From: Clostridia bacterium
Lineage (GTDB): Bacteria; Bacillota; Clostridia; Oscillospirales; Acutalibacteraceae
NCBI GenBank assembly: GCA_017449935.1
Contig: JAFSYP010000013.1
Location: 1-41,169 of the forward strand
Direction: 5' to 3'
Length of the DNA: 41,169 nt
Shown: piece after piece, positions 9,117 through 17,134 of the stretch
Numbering within the stretch: the stretch's first letter is position 1
How the letters are laid out: every line of letters starts with the position of its first letter
Translations under genes and position numbers: made by a program
Notes under the pieces: generated by a model
Database searches by the model: none
Told to the model about the DNA's origin: nothing
The model's input: only the letters and a program-made list of their open reading frames with translations

Positions 9117-9939
9117 TACCTATCGCGCGCTGCTGCGCATGGGCGAGGCTGCGCTGGACGCGGCCGACGCGCAGGACGCGGCGTTCGACGCGCGCTGTCT
9201 TCTCGAAAACGCGGCCGGGCTTAGCCGGACGCGTCTGATCCTCGCCTATGACGCCGACGTGCCGGACGACGTCCGGACGCGGTATCTGCATGAGATCGGC
9301 CGCCGCGCGGCGGGAGAGCCTCTGCAGTACATCCTCGGCGAATGGGACTTTTGCGGCTTCGCCTTTTCCGTATGTCCGGGCGTTCTGATCCCCCGGCCGG
9401 AAACGGAATTCCTGGTCGAAAAGGCCGTGTCGCTTCTGCCGCGGAACGCCGTGCTGTACGACGTTTGCGCCGGTACGGGATGCATCGGTTTGAGCGCCGC
9501 GCTGCGCCGGCCGGACATACAGGTCTGTTTGTTTGAAAAGTATCCGACGCCTTTTTCCTGCCTTACGGAAAATATCCGTGCGAATTCTGCACAAAATGTT
9601 CATGCGGTTTTGTGCGATATGCTGCACGGTGCGCCGGAAGGACTGCCCGTCCCGGACGGGATCGTTTCCAATCCGCCGTATATTCGCACCGGGGATATGG
9701 CGGCTCTGCAGCCGGAAGTGCAGCGTGAGCCGCGCGAGGCGCTCGACGGCGGCGCGGACGGACTGACGTTTTACCGCGCGCTGCGGAAAAAATGGTTTCC
9801 GCAGCTGCGGACAGGCGGTTTTCTGAGCATGGAGTGCGGCGAGGATCAGCCGTCCGAGGTCGCTTCCATGTTTGACCGTGCGCAGATCGAGCCGGACTAT
9901 ACCGGCGTTCCGCGTTTTGTAACTGTATTTCATTTTTGA
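9106..9939 (+). CDS. prmC: peptide chain release factor N5-glutamine methyltransferase
   Basis: PrmC methylates the Gln of the GGQ motif in release factors RF1 and RF2, using S-adenosylmethionine. The 277-residue protein has the N-terminal helical release-factor-binding domain, the LIPRPETEFLV linker, an SAM site DVCAGTGCIGLS, and the catalytic NPPY at residues 189-192. The ATG at 9106 overlaps the upstream stop by 11 bases. The common neighbour prfA is not present here, so its main substrate must be encoded elsewhere. Confidence 0.95.
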   Translation: MRNDTYRALLRMGEAALDAADAQDAAFDARCLLENAAGLSRTRLILAYDADVPDDVRTRYLHEIGRRAAGEPLQYILGEWDFCGFAFSVCPGVLIPRPETEFLVEKAVSLLPRNAVLYDVCAGTGCIGLSAALRRPDIQVCLFEKYPTPFSCLTENIRANSAQNVHAVLCDMLHGAPEGLPVPDGIVSNPPYIRTGDMAALQPEVQREPREALDGGADGLTFYRALRKKWFPQLRTGGFLSMECGEDQPSEVASMFDRAQIEPDYTGVPRFVTVFHF

Positions 9940-9959
9940 ACGGAAAGGATCATGCATTT

Positions 9960-10622
9960 ATGCTGCTGGATTTGATTCGTCACGGGTTTTCCGTTGAAAC
10001 GGTGGCGGGGCTCGCGTCGAGCATTTTCGTCGTTTTCTGTACGCTGCCCATTCATGAGTACGCGCACGCGGTCGTTGCGGACCGTCTGGGCGATCCGACG
10101 GCGCGCAGGAACGGCCGGTTGACGCTCAATCCCTTGGCGCATCTGGATTGGATGGGATGCCTTTTGATTATTTTGGTCGGTTTCGGCTATGCGAAACCCG
10201 TGCCGGTCAATATGCGATATTTCAAAAAACCAAAAGCGGACATGGCGGCGGTCGCCTTTGCCGGCCCCTTGTCTAACCTCCTGATGGCGTTTTTGTTCCT
10301 GATCCTGTACTGGGTATTCGGGCTGCGCGTTTCAGGCGATTTTGCGCAGATCCTGGCCTACTTTTTCTACTATGCAGCCTATATCAATGTTTCGCTCGCC
10401 GTGTTCAATCTGCTGCCGATCCCGCCGCTGGACGGGTCGCGCATCGCCACGGTGCTGATCCCGAATAAATACTATTTTAAGATCATGCAGTATGAGCGCT
10501 ATATCATGATCGGTCTGTTCGTGCTGCTGCTGACGGGCGTCCTGACGCGTCCGCTGGGCTATCTGGCCGGCGCGGTGATGAATGGGCTGAGCCGTCTGGC
10601 CGGCCTGCCCTTCATGAGGTGA
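9960..10622 (+). CDS. site-2 protease family (M50) membrane metalloprotease
   Basis: An intramembrane zinc protease of the M50 family, about 220 residues with several membrane segments. The zinc motif HEYAH is at residues 32-36 inside the first hydrophobic stretch, and the third ligand region NLLPIPPLDGSR has Asp158. The start at 9960 has GGAAAGGA about 10 bases upstream; an in-frame TTG at 9936 lacks such a site. The short form without a PDZ domain is typical of the YwhC-like group next to scpA in Clostridia. The substrate is unknown. It lies 3 bases before scpA. Confidence 0.9.
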   Translation: MLLDLIRHGFSVETVAGLASSIFVVFCTLPIHEYAHAVVADRLGDPTARRNGRLTLNPLAHLDWMGCLLIILVGFGYAKPVPVNMRYFKKPKADMAAVAFAGPLSNLLMAFLFLILYWVFGLRVSGDFAQILAYFFYYAAYINVSLAVFNLLPIPPLDGSRIATVLIPNKYYFKIMQYERYIMIGLFVLLLTGVLTRPLGYLAGAVMNGLSRLAGLPFMR

Positions 10623-10625
10623 CGC

Positions 10626-11327
10626 ATGGAAAAGCTGTCCTATAAGATCGACGTTTTTGAAGGCCCGATGGACCTGCTGCTGCACCTGATCAGCAAGCAT
10701 AAGGTGAGCATCAACGACGTGCCGATCCTGGAGCTTGTGGAGCAGTATCTTGAATATGTGCGGCAGATGCAGCGCGAGGATCTGGACGTCGCCAGCGAGT
10801 TTCTGGAGATGGCGGCAAGGCTCGTGTATATCAAGACCGTGTCGCTGCTGCCCGTCCATGAGGAAGCCGAGGAACTGGAACGCGAGCTGCGCGGTGAGCT
10901 GCTGGCCTATCAGGACTGCAAAATACTGGCGGGCAAGCTCGAAAAACAGGCAAACGGCTTCGGCTATTTCGAGCGCGAGCCGGTCAAGCTGCCGGTGGAT
11001 ATGCGCTATACGCGCCTGCACGAGCCGTATGAGATATTCAAAGCGTATATCTCCGCCGTAGGCAAGGGAAAGCGCCGTCTTCCGCCGCCCGTCGAGGCGT
11101 TTTCACGCATCGTGGCGCACCGCATCGTATCGGTCGCTTCGCGGATCAACTTCCTCCTTGACACGCTGCGGGGCGGCAAACAGAATTTCGTTTCGCTTTT
11201 TGCACAGTCCGGTTCACGTTCGGAGATGGTCGCCACATTTTTGGCGGTGCTGTCGCTGGCCAAGGCCAAGCGCGTCACGATCGAGGGCGAAGGCGAAAAC
11301 ACCGTGATTGAACTGACGGAGGGGTAA
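10626..11327 (+). CDS. scpA: segregation and condensation protein A
   Basis: ScpA is the kleisin subunit of the SMC-ScpAB condensin complex that compacts and separates chromosomes. The 233-residue protein opens with YKIDVFEGPMDLLLHLI, the family signature that contacts SMC, and has SEFLEMAARLVYIKT shortly after. The C-terminal winged-helix region (from about residue 150) binds the other SMC head. GAGGTG just upstream supports the ATG at 10626. scpB follows after 3 bases, as expected for a stoichiometric complex. Confidence 0.95.
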   Translation: MEKLSYKIDVFEGPMDLLLHLISKHKVSINDVPILELVEQYLEYVRQMQREDLDVASEFLEMAARLVYIKTVSLLPVHEEAEELERELRGELLAYQDCKILAGKLEKQANGFGYFEREPVKLPVDMRYTRLHEPYEIFKAYISAVGKGKRRLPPPVEAFSRIVAHRIVSVASRINFLLDTLRGGKQNFVSLFAQSGSRSEMVATFLAVLSLAKAKRVTIEGEGENTVIELTEG

Positions 11328-11330
11328 CGG

Positions 11331-11996
11331 TTGAAGGTACAACAATTGCAGGCAGCGGCGGAGGCGATCCTGTTTGCCGCGGGCGAACCGCTGGAGCGTG
11401 CGCGCATCGCCGAAGCGCTGGAGCTGGACGAGGAATACACGGAGAAGATCCTGGACAGACTGGCCGCGGAGCTGGACGAGCGCGAGAGCGGCGTCTGTCT
11501 GCTGCGTATGGAGGATCAGTATCAGCTGTGTACCCGCACGCAGTTTGCGGACGTGATCCGCGGCGTGCTGGAGGTCAAAAAGAACGCGCCGCTGTCTCCC
11601 GCGGCGTTCGAGGTCCTGGCGGTGGTCGCTTATAACCAGCCGGTCACCAAATCGTACATAGAACAGGTGCGCGGCGTCGATTGTTCGAGCGTGCTTAATA
11701 CGCTGTGCCTGAAGGGCCTGGTCGAGGAGAAGGGACGGCTCGAGCTTCCCGGACGGCCGCTGCTGTACGGCACAACGCCGGAGTTTCTCAAGTGCTTCTG
11801 TATGTCGTCGCTGACGGAGCTGCCGGAGCTTCCCGAACAGGATCTGCCGCGGCTCGAGGACGTCGTACAGGACGACGCGCAGCCCGAAGCGCAGGAGCCG
11901 GCTCCGCCCGAAGAAGCTGCCGTGGACGAGGATCAGTACACATTCTACGACGTGCCGGAGGACGGCGACGATCTGTATACGCTGCCGGACGCCTGA
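11331..11996 (+). CDS. scpB: segregation and condensation protein B
   Basis: ScpB dimerises and holds the ScpA linker in the condensin complex. The protein has 221 residues, with two winged-helix domains spanning about 1-165; LQAAAEAILFAAGEPL and EVLAVVAYNQPVTK are typical. The start appears to be TTG at 11331, with GAGGGG about 7 bases upstream. Residues about 172-221 form an acidic, Pro/Glu/Asp-rich tail beyond the folded core, longer than in Bacillus ScpB and probably disordered. Confidence 0.94.
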   Translation: MKVQQLQAAAEAILFAAGEPLERARIAEALELDEEYTEKILDRLAAELDERESGVCLLRMEDQYQLCTRTQFADVIRGVLEVKKNAPLSPAAFEVLAVVAYNQPVTKSYIEQVRGVDCSSVLNTLCLKGLVEEKGRLELPGRPLLYGTTPEFLKCFCMSSLTELPELPEQDLPRLEDVVQDDAQPEAQEPAPPEEAAVDEDQYTFYDVPEDGDDLYTLPDA

Positions 11997-12037
11997 GCAA
12001 AGCTTGATTTCTTTTACATAATGAGAGGAGGAGGACC

Positions 12038-12733
12038 ATGATCGCACTGTACATTATCCTGGGGATCGTTGCGGCCATCACGCTCCTTTTCTGCGTCAAG
12101 ATCTCCGTGGAGCTGCGGTACGAGGACGACTTCAACGTCTTTGTGAAAGTGCTGTTCATCAAGATCCGTCTGCTTCCCGCCAAGGAGAAAAAGCCTAAAA
12201 AAGAAAAGCCGCCGAAAGAGGAAAAGGAAGAGGAAAAGAAGGAAGAACCCGAGAAAGAAAAAGAAGAGAAGCCGAAGGGCGAGAGCTTGATCATGCGCTT
12301 CTACCATGAGCAGGGCTTTGACGGCACGATGCAGTTTTTGGCGGACGTGCTCGCGGCGCTGAACACGCTCCTGGGCGACTTTTTCAAACGGTCTTTTGTG
12401 CTGGAAAAACTGATGCTGCGCCTGCGTGTGAGCAAAGGCGACGCGGCCGAAACGGCGCTCGCTTTCGGAAAAACGTGCGCAGCCGTCTATCCGGCGCTGG
12501 GATATATATGCACGAATCTGCGCGTGCGGCAATATGACGCAGACGTTCAGGCGGATTATCTGGCGCAGCAAAGCTCGGCAGCGGTCTGGTTTATCCTGTC
12601 CATCCGGCCGATCAAGCTGACGAACGCGCTGGTACGGTTTGTCTTCCGGGGCGTCGTCGCGTTCCTGAAAACGCGCATACGTGCAAGAAAACGTAAAAAA
12701 GAACTTTCCATAGAAAGGACTGGAGAATCATGA
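12038..12733 (+). CDS. DUF2953 membrane protein (YtfI-like)
   Basis: A 231-residue sporulation-associated protein family found beside ytfJ. There is one N-terminal transmembrane helix (residues 2-20), a short beta segment, then a Lys/Glu/Pro tract at about 47-84 that looks disordered. Residues 85-230 are the DUF2953 region, with a second hydrophobic stretch around 180-195. A strong AGAGGAGGAGG site precedes the ATG at 12038. The gene overlaps ytfJ by 4 bases. Its biochemical role is not established. The 42-base gap after scpB contains no convincing promoter. Confidence 0.82.
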   Translation: MIALYIILGIVAAITLLFCVKISVELRYEDDFNVFVKVLFIKIRLLPAKEKKPKKEKPPKEEKEEEKKEEPEKEKEEKPKGESLIMRFYHEQGFDGTMQFLADVLAALNTLLGDFFKRSFVLEKLMLRLRVSKGDAAETALAFGKTCAAVYPALGYICTNLRVRQYDADVQADYLAQQSSAAVWFILSIRPIKLTNALVRFVFRGVVAFLKTRIRARKRKKELSIERTGES

Positions 12734-13131
12734 GCAAAGAAAATGCTGCGGCAAGCATCCTGGGCACCACCATCGAAAAGGTGCGCGATCTGGTGGATGT
12801 GAGCACCATCATCGGCGATCCTATCGAGGCGGGCGGCGTGACGCTCATTCCCGTGTCCAAAGTGACATACGGGTTCGCGTCCGGCGGATCCGATCTGCCG
12901 AGTAAAGCCAACGCCGAACTGTTCGGCGGCGGCGGCGGCGCGGGTATCACCATCACGCCCATCGCTTTCCTGATCGTCAATCAGGGCGAAGTGAGCATCA
13001 AGCATATCGCCGGCGAGGGCGGCCAGGCGGAGCGCATCATCGGCATGGTGCCGGATGTGATCGACAAGGTCACCGGTGCGGTGGAAAAATTCACCAAGAA
13101 GGGCGATACGGACGTACCGGCTGTGGAATAA
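12730..13131 (+). CDS. ytfJ: sporulation protein YtfJ (GerW family)
   Basis: YtfJ belongs to the GerW family, made during sporulation and implicated in germination. The 133-residue protein has the family pattern: an N-terminal helical region, IIGDPIEAGGVTLIPVSKVT, a Gly-rich segment FGGGGGAGITITPIAFLIV, and a C-terminal amphipathic helix. It overlaps the DUF2953 gene by 4 bases, matching the ytfI-ytfJ pairing in Bacillus. No sporulation-sigma promoter could be identified directly upstream. Its presence, with spoVM further on, indicates that this organism can form endospores. Confidence 0.93.
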   Translation: MSKENAAASILGTTIEKVRDLVDVSTIIGDPIEAGGVTLIPVSKVTYGFASGGSDLPSKANAELFGGGGGAGITITPIAFLIVNQGEVSIKHIAGEGGQAERIIGMVPDVIDKVTGAVEKFTKKGDTDVPAVE

Positions 13132-13137
13132 ACCGCG

Positions 13138-13173
13138 CATCTGCCTGCATACCATGGGGTATGGCAGGTGATG
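13138..13173 (+). promoter_or_regulatory. imperfect hairpin covering the carboxypeptidase ribosome binding site
   Basis: The arms 13138-13154 and 13159-13173 pair as CATC/GATG, CCTGC/GCAGG and ATACC/GGTAT around a 4-base loop, with a small internal loop and a bulge. The right arm holds the AGGTG that would serve the ATG at 13177. There is no T-run, so it is not a standard terminator. A translation-control role is inference. Confidence 0.45.
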
Positions 13174-13176
13174 TGA

Positions 13177-14319
13177 ATGTGTTTTGTCCGCAGAGCGGCG
13201 GCATGTGTTTTGCTGTGTGCGGCGCTGATCCCCGCTTTCTCCGTTTGTGCGGTTTCGGTATCTGCCGAAGCGGCGGTGCTTCTGTGCGCCGAAACGGGCG
13301 AGGTCCTCTATGAAAAGCAGGCGCATAAGCGTCTGCCGATGGCCAGCACGACCAAGATCATGACTGCGCTGCTGACGCTGGAGGAAGCCGCGCCGCAGCG
13401 CAAGGTGCAGGTCACGCGGGAGATGACCGCCGTGGAAGGCACGTCGATGGGACTGCTGCCCGGGGACACGGTCACGCTGTATGCGCTCGCGTGCGGGATG
13501 CTGCTTTCGAGCGGCAACGACGCGGCCAATACCGCGGCGATCGCGATTGACGGGAGCACGCAGGCATTTGCCGCGCGGATGAACGCGCGTGCGGCCGCGA
13601 TCGGGATGACGGACACGCATTTTGTCACGCCCTCGGGACTCGACGACGAGGACCACTACTCCACGGCGTACGATATGGCGCTGCTGGCGTGCGAAGCGCT
13701 GCGCAACGCGCAGTTTGTCCGCATCTGCGGCAGCGAAAGCCTGCGCACGAGCTACGGCAATCCGCCCTATGCGCGCACGCTGACCAACCATAACCGTCTG
13801 CTGCAGCTGTATGCGGACTGTATCGGCGTGAAAACGGGCTTTACGAAAAAGAGCGGACGGTGTCTGGTGTCCGCGGCAAGACGCGGCGGCGTGACGCTGG
13901 TCGCGGTGACGCTGCGCGACCCGGACGATTGGAACGACCATATCGCGCTGCTGGAATCCGGATTCAGTCAGGTGCGTGCCGCGGCGTTGGACGGCGATCT
14001 TTCCGCGCTGCGCATCCCCGTAACAGGCGGCAATTATGCTGACGTCGCCGTGACGTGCGCCGAAGCGCCGCAGGGCGTTCTCGCTGCCGGCGGGGGCGAC
14101 GTGCGCAGGGCAGTCTTCATCCGGCCGTTTCTGTATGCGCCTGTGCGGCAGGGCGAATTGGTCGGACGCGTCGTCTATACACAGGGAACGCGCACGGTAT
14201 GCGTGTGCGATCTTCTGGCGGGACGGTCGGTTTCCGCGCGTCCGGCGCCGAAGACTGTACCGCAGCCGCGCGGCGGCCGATTGCACAGTTGGCTCGAATG
14301 GATCAAAGGAGTTTTTTAA
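13177..14319 (+). CDS. dacB: D-alanyl-D-alanine carboxypeptidase (PBP5/DacB/DacF family)
   Basis: A serine DD-carboxypeptidase that trims the terminal D-Ala of peptidoglycan stem peptides outside the membrane. The 380-residue protein has a signal peptide (about residues 1-30) and the three active-site motifs: S57-TT-K60 in ASTTKIM, SGN at 112-114 and KTG at 219-221. A C-terminal beta domain and short amphipathic end follow. Gene order (scpAB ... dac ... rluB) matches the Bacillus dacB locus, hence the symbol, although the sequence could equally be called dacF. An in-frame stop just upstream fixes the start at 13177. A hairpin overlaps its ribosome binding site. Confidence 0.9.
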   Translation: MCFVRRAAACVLLCAALIPAFSVCAVSVSAEAAVLLCAETGEVLYEKQAHKRLPMASTTKIMTALLTLEEAAPQRKVQVTREMTAVEGTSMGLLPGDTVTLYALACGMLLSSGNDAANTAAIAIDGSTQAFAARMNARAAAIGMTDTHFVTPSGLDDEDHYSTAYDMALLACEALRNAQFVRICGSESLRTSYGNPPYARTLTNHNRLLQLYADCIGVKTGFTKKSGRCLVSAARRGGVTLVAVTLRDPDDWNDHIALLESGFSQVRAAALDGDLSALRIPVTGGNYADVAVTCAEAPQGVLAAGGGDVRRAVFIRPFLYAPVRQGELVGRVVYTQGTRTVCVCDLLAGRSVSARPAPKTVPQPRGGRLHSWLEWIKGVF

Positions 14320-14321
14320 CA

Positions 14322-15065
14322 ATGGCACAGACAGAACGTCTTCAGAAATATCTGTCCGCGTGCGGCGTCGCTTCCCGACGAAAAGCGGAGGAGCTGATCG
14401 CATCGGGCAAGGTCAAGGTCAACGGGCACGTGGCACAGATCGGCGACAAGATCGACCCGAAGCAGGACACCGTGACCGTCTTCGGCCAGCGTGTGCGCCG
14501 TACGGAGCGAAACGTCTATCTGATGCTGTACAAGCCCCGCGGGTATCTGACCACGCTGTCGGACGACCGCGGCCGCAAGTGCGTACCGGATCTGCTGCGG
14601 GACGTGCCGGAGCGCGTCTATCCGATCGGCAGACTGGACAAGGATTCCGAGGGACTGCTGCTGCTGACGAACGACGGCGCCTTCGCAAACCTTATAATGC
14701 ATCCCGCGCACCATATCCCCAAGCGCTACCGCGTGACGGTTCGCCCGGCGGTGACGGACGAGCAGATCCGGCAGATGACGGAAGGTATGGTGATCGACGG
14801 ATACAGGACCGCGCCGACGCAGGTGCGCGTGCTGGAGCGGGAAGACGGCCGCGTGGTTCTGGAGATTGTTCTGTACGAGGGACGAAATCGCCAGATTCGC
14901 AAGATGTGCGAGCAGCTCGGTCTTGAGGTGGCGCGTCTGAAGCGCACCGCGATGGGACCGGTGAAGCTGGGAATGCTTCAGCAGGGACAGTACCGGGAGC
15001 TGACGGCGGACGAAGTGGAAAAGCTGCAAAGTCTTGCCGAACGTCCCACGCAGGAAGCGGAATAA
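14322..15065 (+). CDS. rluB: 23S rRNA pseudouridine synthase RluB-type
   Basis: A 247-residue RsuA/RluB-family enzyme that isomerises uridine in rRNA (position 2605 in E. coli 23S for RluB). Residues about 4-65 are an S4 RNA-binding domain (LQKYLSACGVASRRKAEEL), followed by the synthase domain with catalytic Asp in PIGRLDKDSEGLLLLT and EGRNRQIRKMCE near the end. The ATG at 14322 is 2 bases after the carboxypeptidase stop, with AAAGGAG about 11 bases upstream. An upstream open extension in this frame overlaps the previous gene and is not coding. Confidence 0.92.
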   Translation: MAQTERLQKYLSACGVASRRKAEELIASGKVKVNGHVAQIGDKIDPKQDTVTVFGQRVRRTERNVYLMLYKPRGYLTTLSDDRGRKCVPDLLRDVPERVYPIGRLDKDSEGLLLLTNDGAFANLIMHPAHHIPKRYRVTVRPAVTDEQIRQMTEGMVIDGYRTAPTQVRVLEREDGRVVLEIVLYEGRNRQIRKMCEQLGLEVARLKRTAMGPVKLGMLQQGQYRELTADEVEKLQSLAERPTQEAE

Positions 15066-15117
15066 AAAACAAGGACGGCGCTTGCCGCGTACGGCGGCGC
15101 GAAGGAAGGAAAAAACC

Positions 15118-15996
15118 ATGATAAAGAGTATGACCGGCTACGGCCGCGCCGCGCAGACGATCGCGGGTATGGCCGTCACCGTGGAGATAAAGAGCGTCAA
15201 CCATCGCTATTTTGAGTTTTCCTGCCGCACGCCCAGAGCCTACGGCTTTCTGGACGAAAAGCTCAAGGGCTTTGTGCAGAGCAAGGTCTCGCGCGGCAAG
15301 GTCGAGTGCTATGTGCAGATCGACTCGCTGGAGGAGGCCGAGGTGCAGGTGCAGCTCAACGCTTCTCTGGCGCAGGGATATCTTCAGGCGTTCGACGAGT
15401 TGTCGCAGCGCTTCGGGCTGGAAAACGACGTGCGCGTATCCACGCTGTCGCGTTACAGCGACATCTTCAGCATCCACAAGGCGGAGGCCGACGAAGAGAA
15501 GGTATGGAACGCCGTGCGTACGGTCGCCGAGGAGGCGCTGACGCATTTTGTGGACATGCGTGTGCGCGAGGGCGAGCGCCTGCGCGCGGACGTTCTCGCC
15601 CGTGCCGATACCATCCTCGAACACGTGGCGTTTATCGAATCGCGTTCGCCGGAAACGGTGCGCGAATACAACGAGAAGCTGCTCGCGCGTATGCAGACCG
15701 TGCTCGAAGGCGCGCAGGTCGACGAGCAGCGCATCCTGCTTGAAGCCGCGATCTATGCGGATAAGGTCGCCGTGGCGGAGGAGACGGTGCGTCTGCGCAG
15801 TCATATCGACCAGCTTCGGGAGTTTTTCGGCGCCAAGGAAGCCGTCGGCAGAAAGCTCGACTTTTTGGTGCAGGAGATCAACCGCGAGGCGAACACCGTC
15901 GGTTCCAAGGCGCAGGACGTGGAGATCGCCCGCCGGGTGATCGACATCAAGGCCGAGGTCGAAAAGATCCGCGAACAGATCCAGAATATCGAATAA
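15118..15996 (+). CDS. yicC: YicC-family endoribonuclease
   Basis: YicC proteins are stress-related endoribonucleases (YloC in Bacillus). The 292-residue protein begins [11 protein letters not shown] and has [19 protein letters not shown] in the N-terminal domain. It ends with the diagnostic [19 protein letters not shown] segment containing acidic metal-binding positions. A GAAGGAAGG site lies upstream of the ATG at 15118. It heads the conserved yicC-remA-gmk-rpoZ block. The 52-base gap before it holds no clear promoter. Confidence 0.93.
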   Translation: MIKSMTGYGRAAQTIAGMAVTVEIKSVNHRYFEFSCRTPRAYGFLDEKLKGFVQSKVSRGKVECYVQIDSLEEAEVQVQLNASLAQGYLQAFDELSQRFGLENDVRVSTLSRYSDIFSIHKAEADEEKVWNAVRTVAEEALTHFVDMRVREGERLRADVLARADTILEHVAFIESRSPETVREYNEKLLARMQTVLEGAQVDEQRILLEAAIYADKVAVAEETVRLRSHIDQLREFFGAKEAVGRKLDFLVQEINREANTVGSKAQDVEIARRVIDIKAEVEKIREQIQNIE

Positions 15997-16024
15997 AGGA
16001 TACTCTATTGAGCGAGGCGATCAT

Positions 16025-16297
16025 ATGAAATTGGTCAATATCGGTTTCGGCAACGTGATCCATGCCGAGCGGATCGTCGCCGTCGTCAGTCCCGATTCCG
16101 CGCCCATCAAGCGTATGGTGCAGGAGGGCAGGGATCGCGGCACGGTGATCGACGCGTCCTTCGGGCGCAAGACGCGCGCGGTGATCGTGATGGACAGCGA
16201 TCACATCGTGCTGTCGTATCTGACGGTGGAAACGGTCACGAGCCGTATTGCCGGCGAGGAAAGATCGGACGGAACGGAGGGATCGAATGTCTGGTAA
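16025..16297 (+). CDS. remA: extracellular matrix regulator RemA (DUF370)
   Basis: RemA is a small DNA-binding regulator that activates biofilm matrix and osmoprotection genes in Bacillus. The 90-residue protein has the whole family pattern, [11 protein letters not shown] at the start, [13 protein letters not shown], and [14 protein letters not shown]. Its usual place is directly before gmk, as here, with an 11-base overlap. In species without classic biofilm operons its targets are unknown. Confidence 0.95.
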   Translation: MKLVNIGFGNVIHAERIVAVVSPDSAPIKRMVQEGRDRGTVIDASFGRKTRAVIVMDSDHIVLSYLTVETVTSRIAGEERSDGTEGSNVW

Positions 16298-16907
16298 AAA
16301 ACAGGGCCTTCTGCTTGTTCTGTCCGCGCCGTCCGGGTGCGGAAAGGACACGGTGCTCACGGAGATCTCCGCTCAGATGCCGATCAAGCGTTCCGTGTCC
16401 ATGACGACACGCGCCGCCCGGCCGGGCGAAAGGGACGGCGTCGATTACTATTTCGCGGACGAAGCGTATTTTTTGAAAATGCTCAAAGAGGACAAGATCC
16501 TCGAATATACGAATTACAACGGCCATTATTACGGCACGCCGCGCACGGCGGTCGACGAATGGCTGAAAAACGGCGAGACTGTGGTGCTCAAGATCGAGGT
16601 GGAGGGCGCCGGAAACGTGCGTCGGCTGTATCCCGATTCGGTTTCTATCTTTCTGGTGCCGCCGTCGATGCAGATTTTGGAAGCGCGTCTGCGCCGCCGC
16701 AGCAGCGAGAGCGAGGAGGAGATCCAAAGCCGCCTGACGATCGCGCGCAGCGAAATGCAGAACGCGCCGCAGTACGATTATATCGTGGTCAACGACCGTC
16801 TGGAGGACGCCGTGGAGGACGTCCGCGCTATCATCCGGGCGGAAAAACATAAATCATCCCGTTGCGGGAATCAATTGAGTGAGGTGCTTCATTATGCTGA
16901 ATCCTGA
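16287..16907 (+). CDS. gmk: guanylate kinase
   Basis: Phosphorylates GMP to GDP, an essential step in guanine nucleotide supply. The 206-residue protein has the P-loop [11 protein letters not shown] (about 13-23), the GMP-binding [19 protein letters not shown], and GHYYGTP. The P-loop has Cys-Gly where Ser-Gly or Ala-Gly is common, which should be tolerated. The ATG at 16287 follows GGAGGGA; a longer in-frame opening overlaps remA. The 3' end overlaps rpoZ by 14 bases. Confidence 0.96.
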   Translation: MSGKKQGLLLVLSAPSGCGKDTVLTEISAQMPIKRSVSMTTRAARPGERDGVDYYFADEAYFLKMLKEDKILEYTNYNGHYYGTPRTAVDEWLKNGETVVLKIEVEGAGNVRRLYPDSVSIFLVPPSMQILEARLRRRSSESEEEIQSRLTIARSEMQNAPQYDYIVVNDRLEDAVEDVRAIIRAEKHKSSRCGNQLSEVLHYAES

Positions 16908-17103
16908 TCTGAGAAACGTGCTGAAAAACCATACCAGCCGGTATTCGCTGGTGATCGCCGCGGCCAAGCGCGCGCGGGAGATCTCCGAACAGGCGGAGGA
17001 AAACCATGAGATCATGACGGAAAAGCCCGTCAGCATCGCCATTTCCGAGATCATCGACGGCAAATACGTCGTCGTCGAGCCGGAGGAGATCCGCAATATC
17101 TGA
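16894..17103 (+). CDS. rpoZ: RNA polymerase subunit omega
   Basis: Omega is the small RNA polymerase subunit that helps assemble beta prime. The 69-residue protein has the conserved SRYSLVIAAAKRAREI and a PVSIAISEIIDGK segment. The ATG at 16894 has GAGGTG about 9 bases upstream; the GTG at 16879 overlaps that site. The next gene is priA, whereas in Bacillus coaBC lies between them. Confidence 0.94.
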   Translation: MLNPDLRNVLKNHTSRYSLVIAAAKRAREISEQAEENHEIMTEKPVSIAISEIIDGKYVVVEPEEIRNI

Positions 17104-17134
17104 CAGTATTCGCTGAAAAAGGCAGGGGAGTACG

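Noticed and set aside
12556-14403. Minus-strand open frame of 615 codons
   Set aside because: It spans the complement of three recognised genes (DUF2953, ytfJ, carboxypeptidase), so it is a shadow of GC-rich coding.
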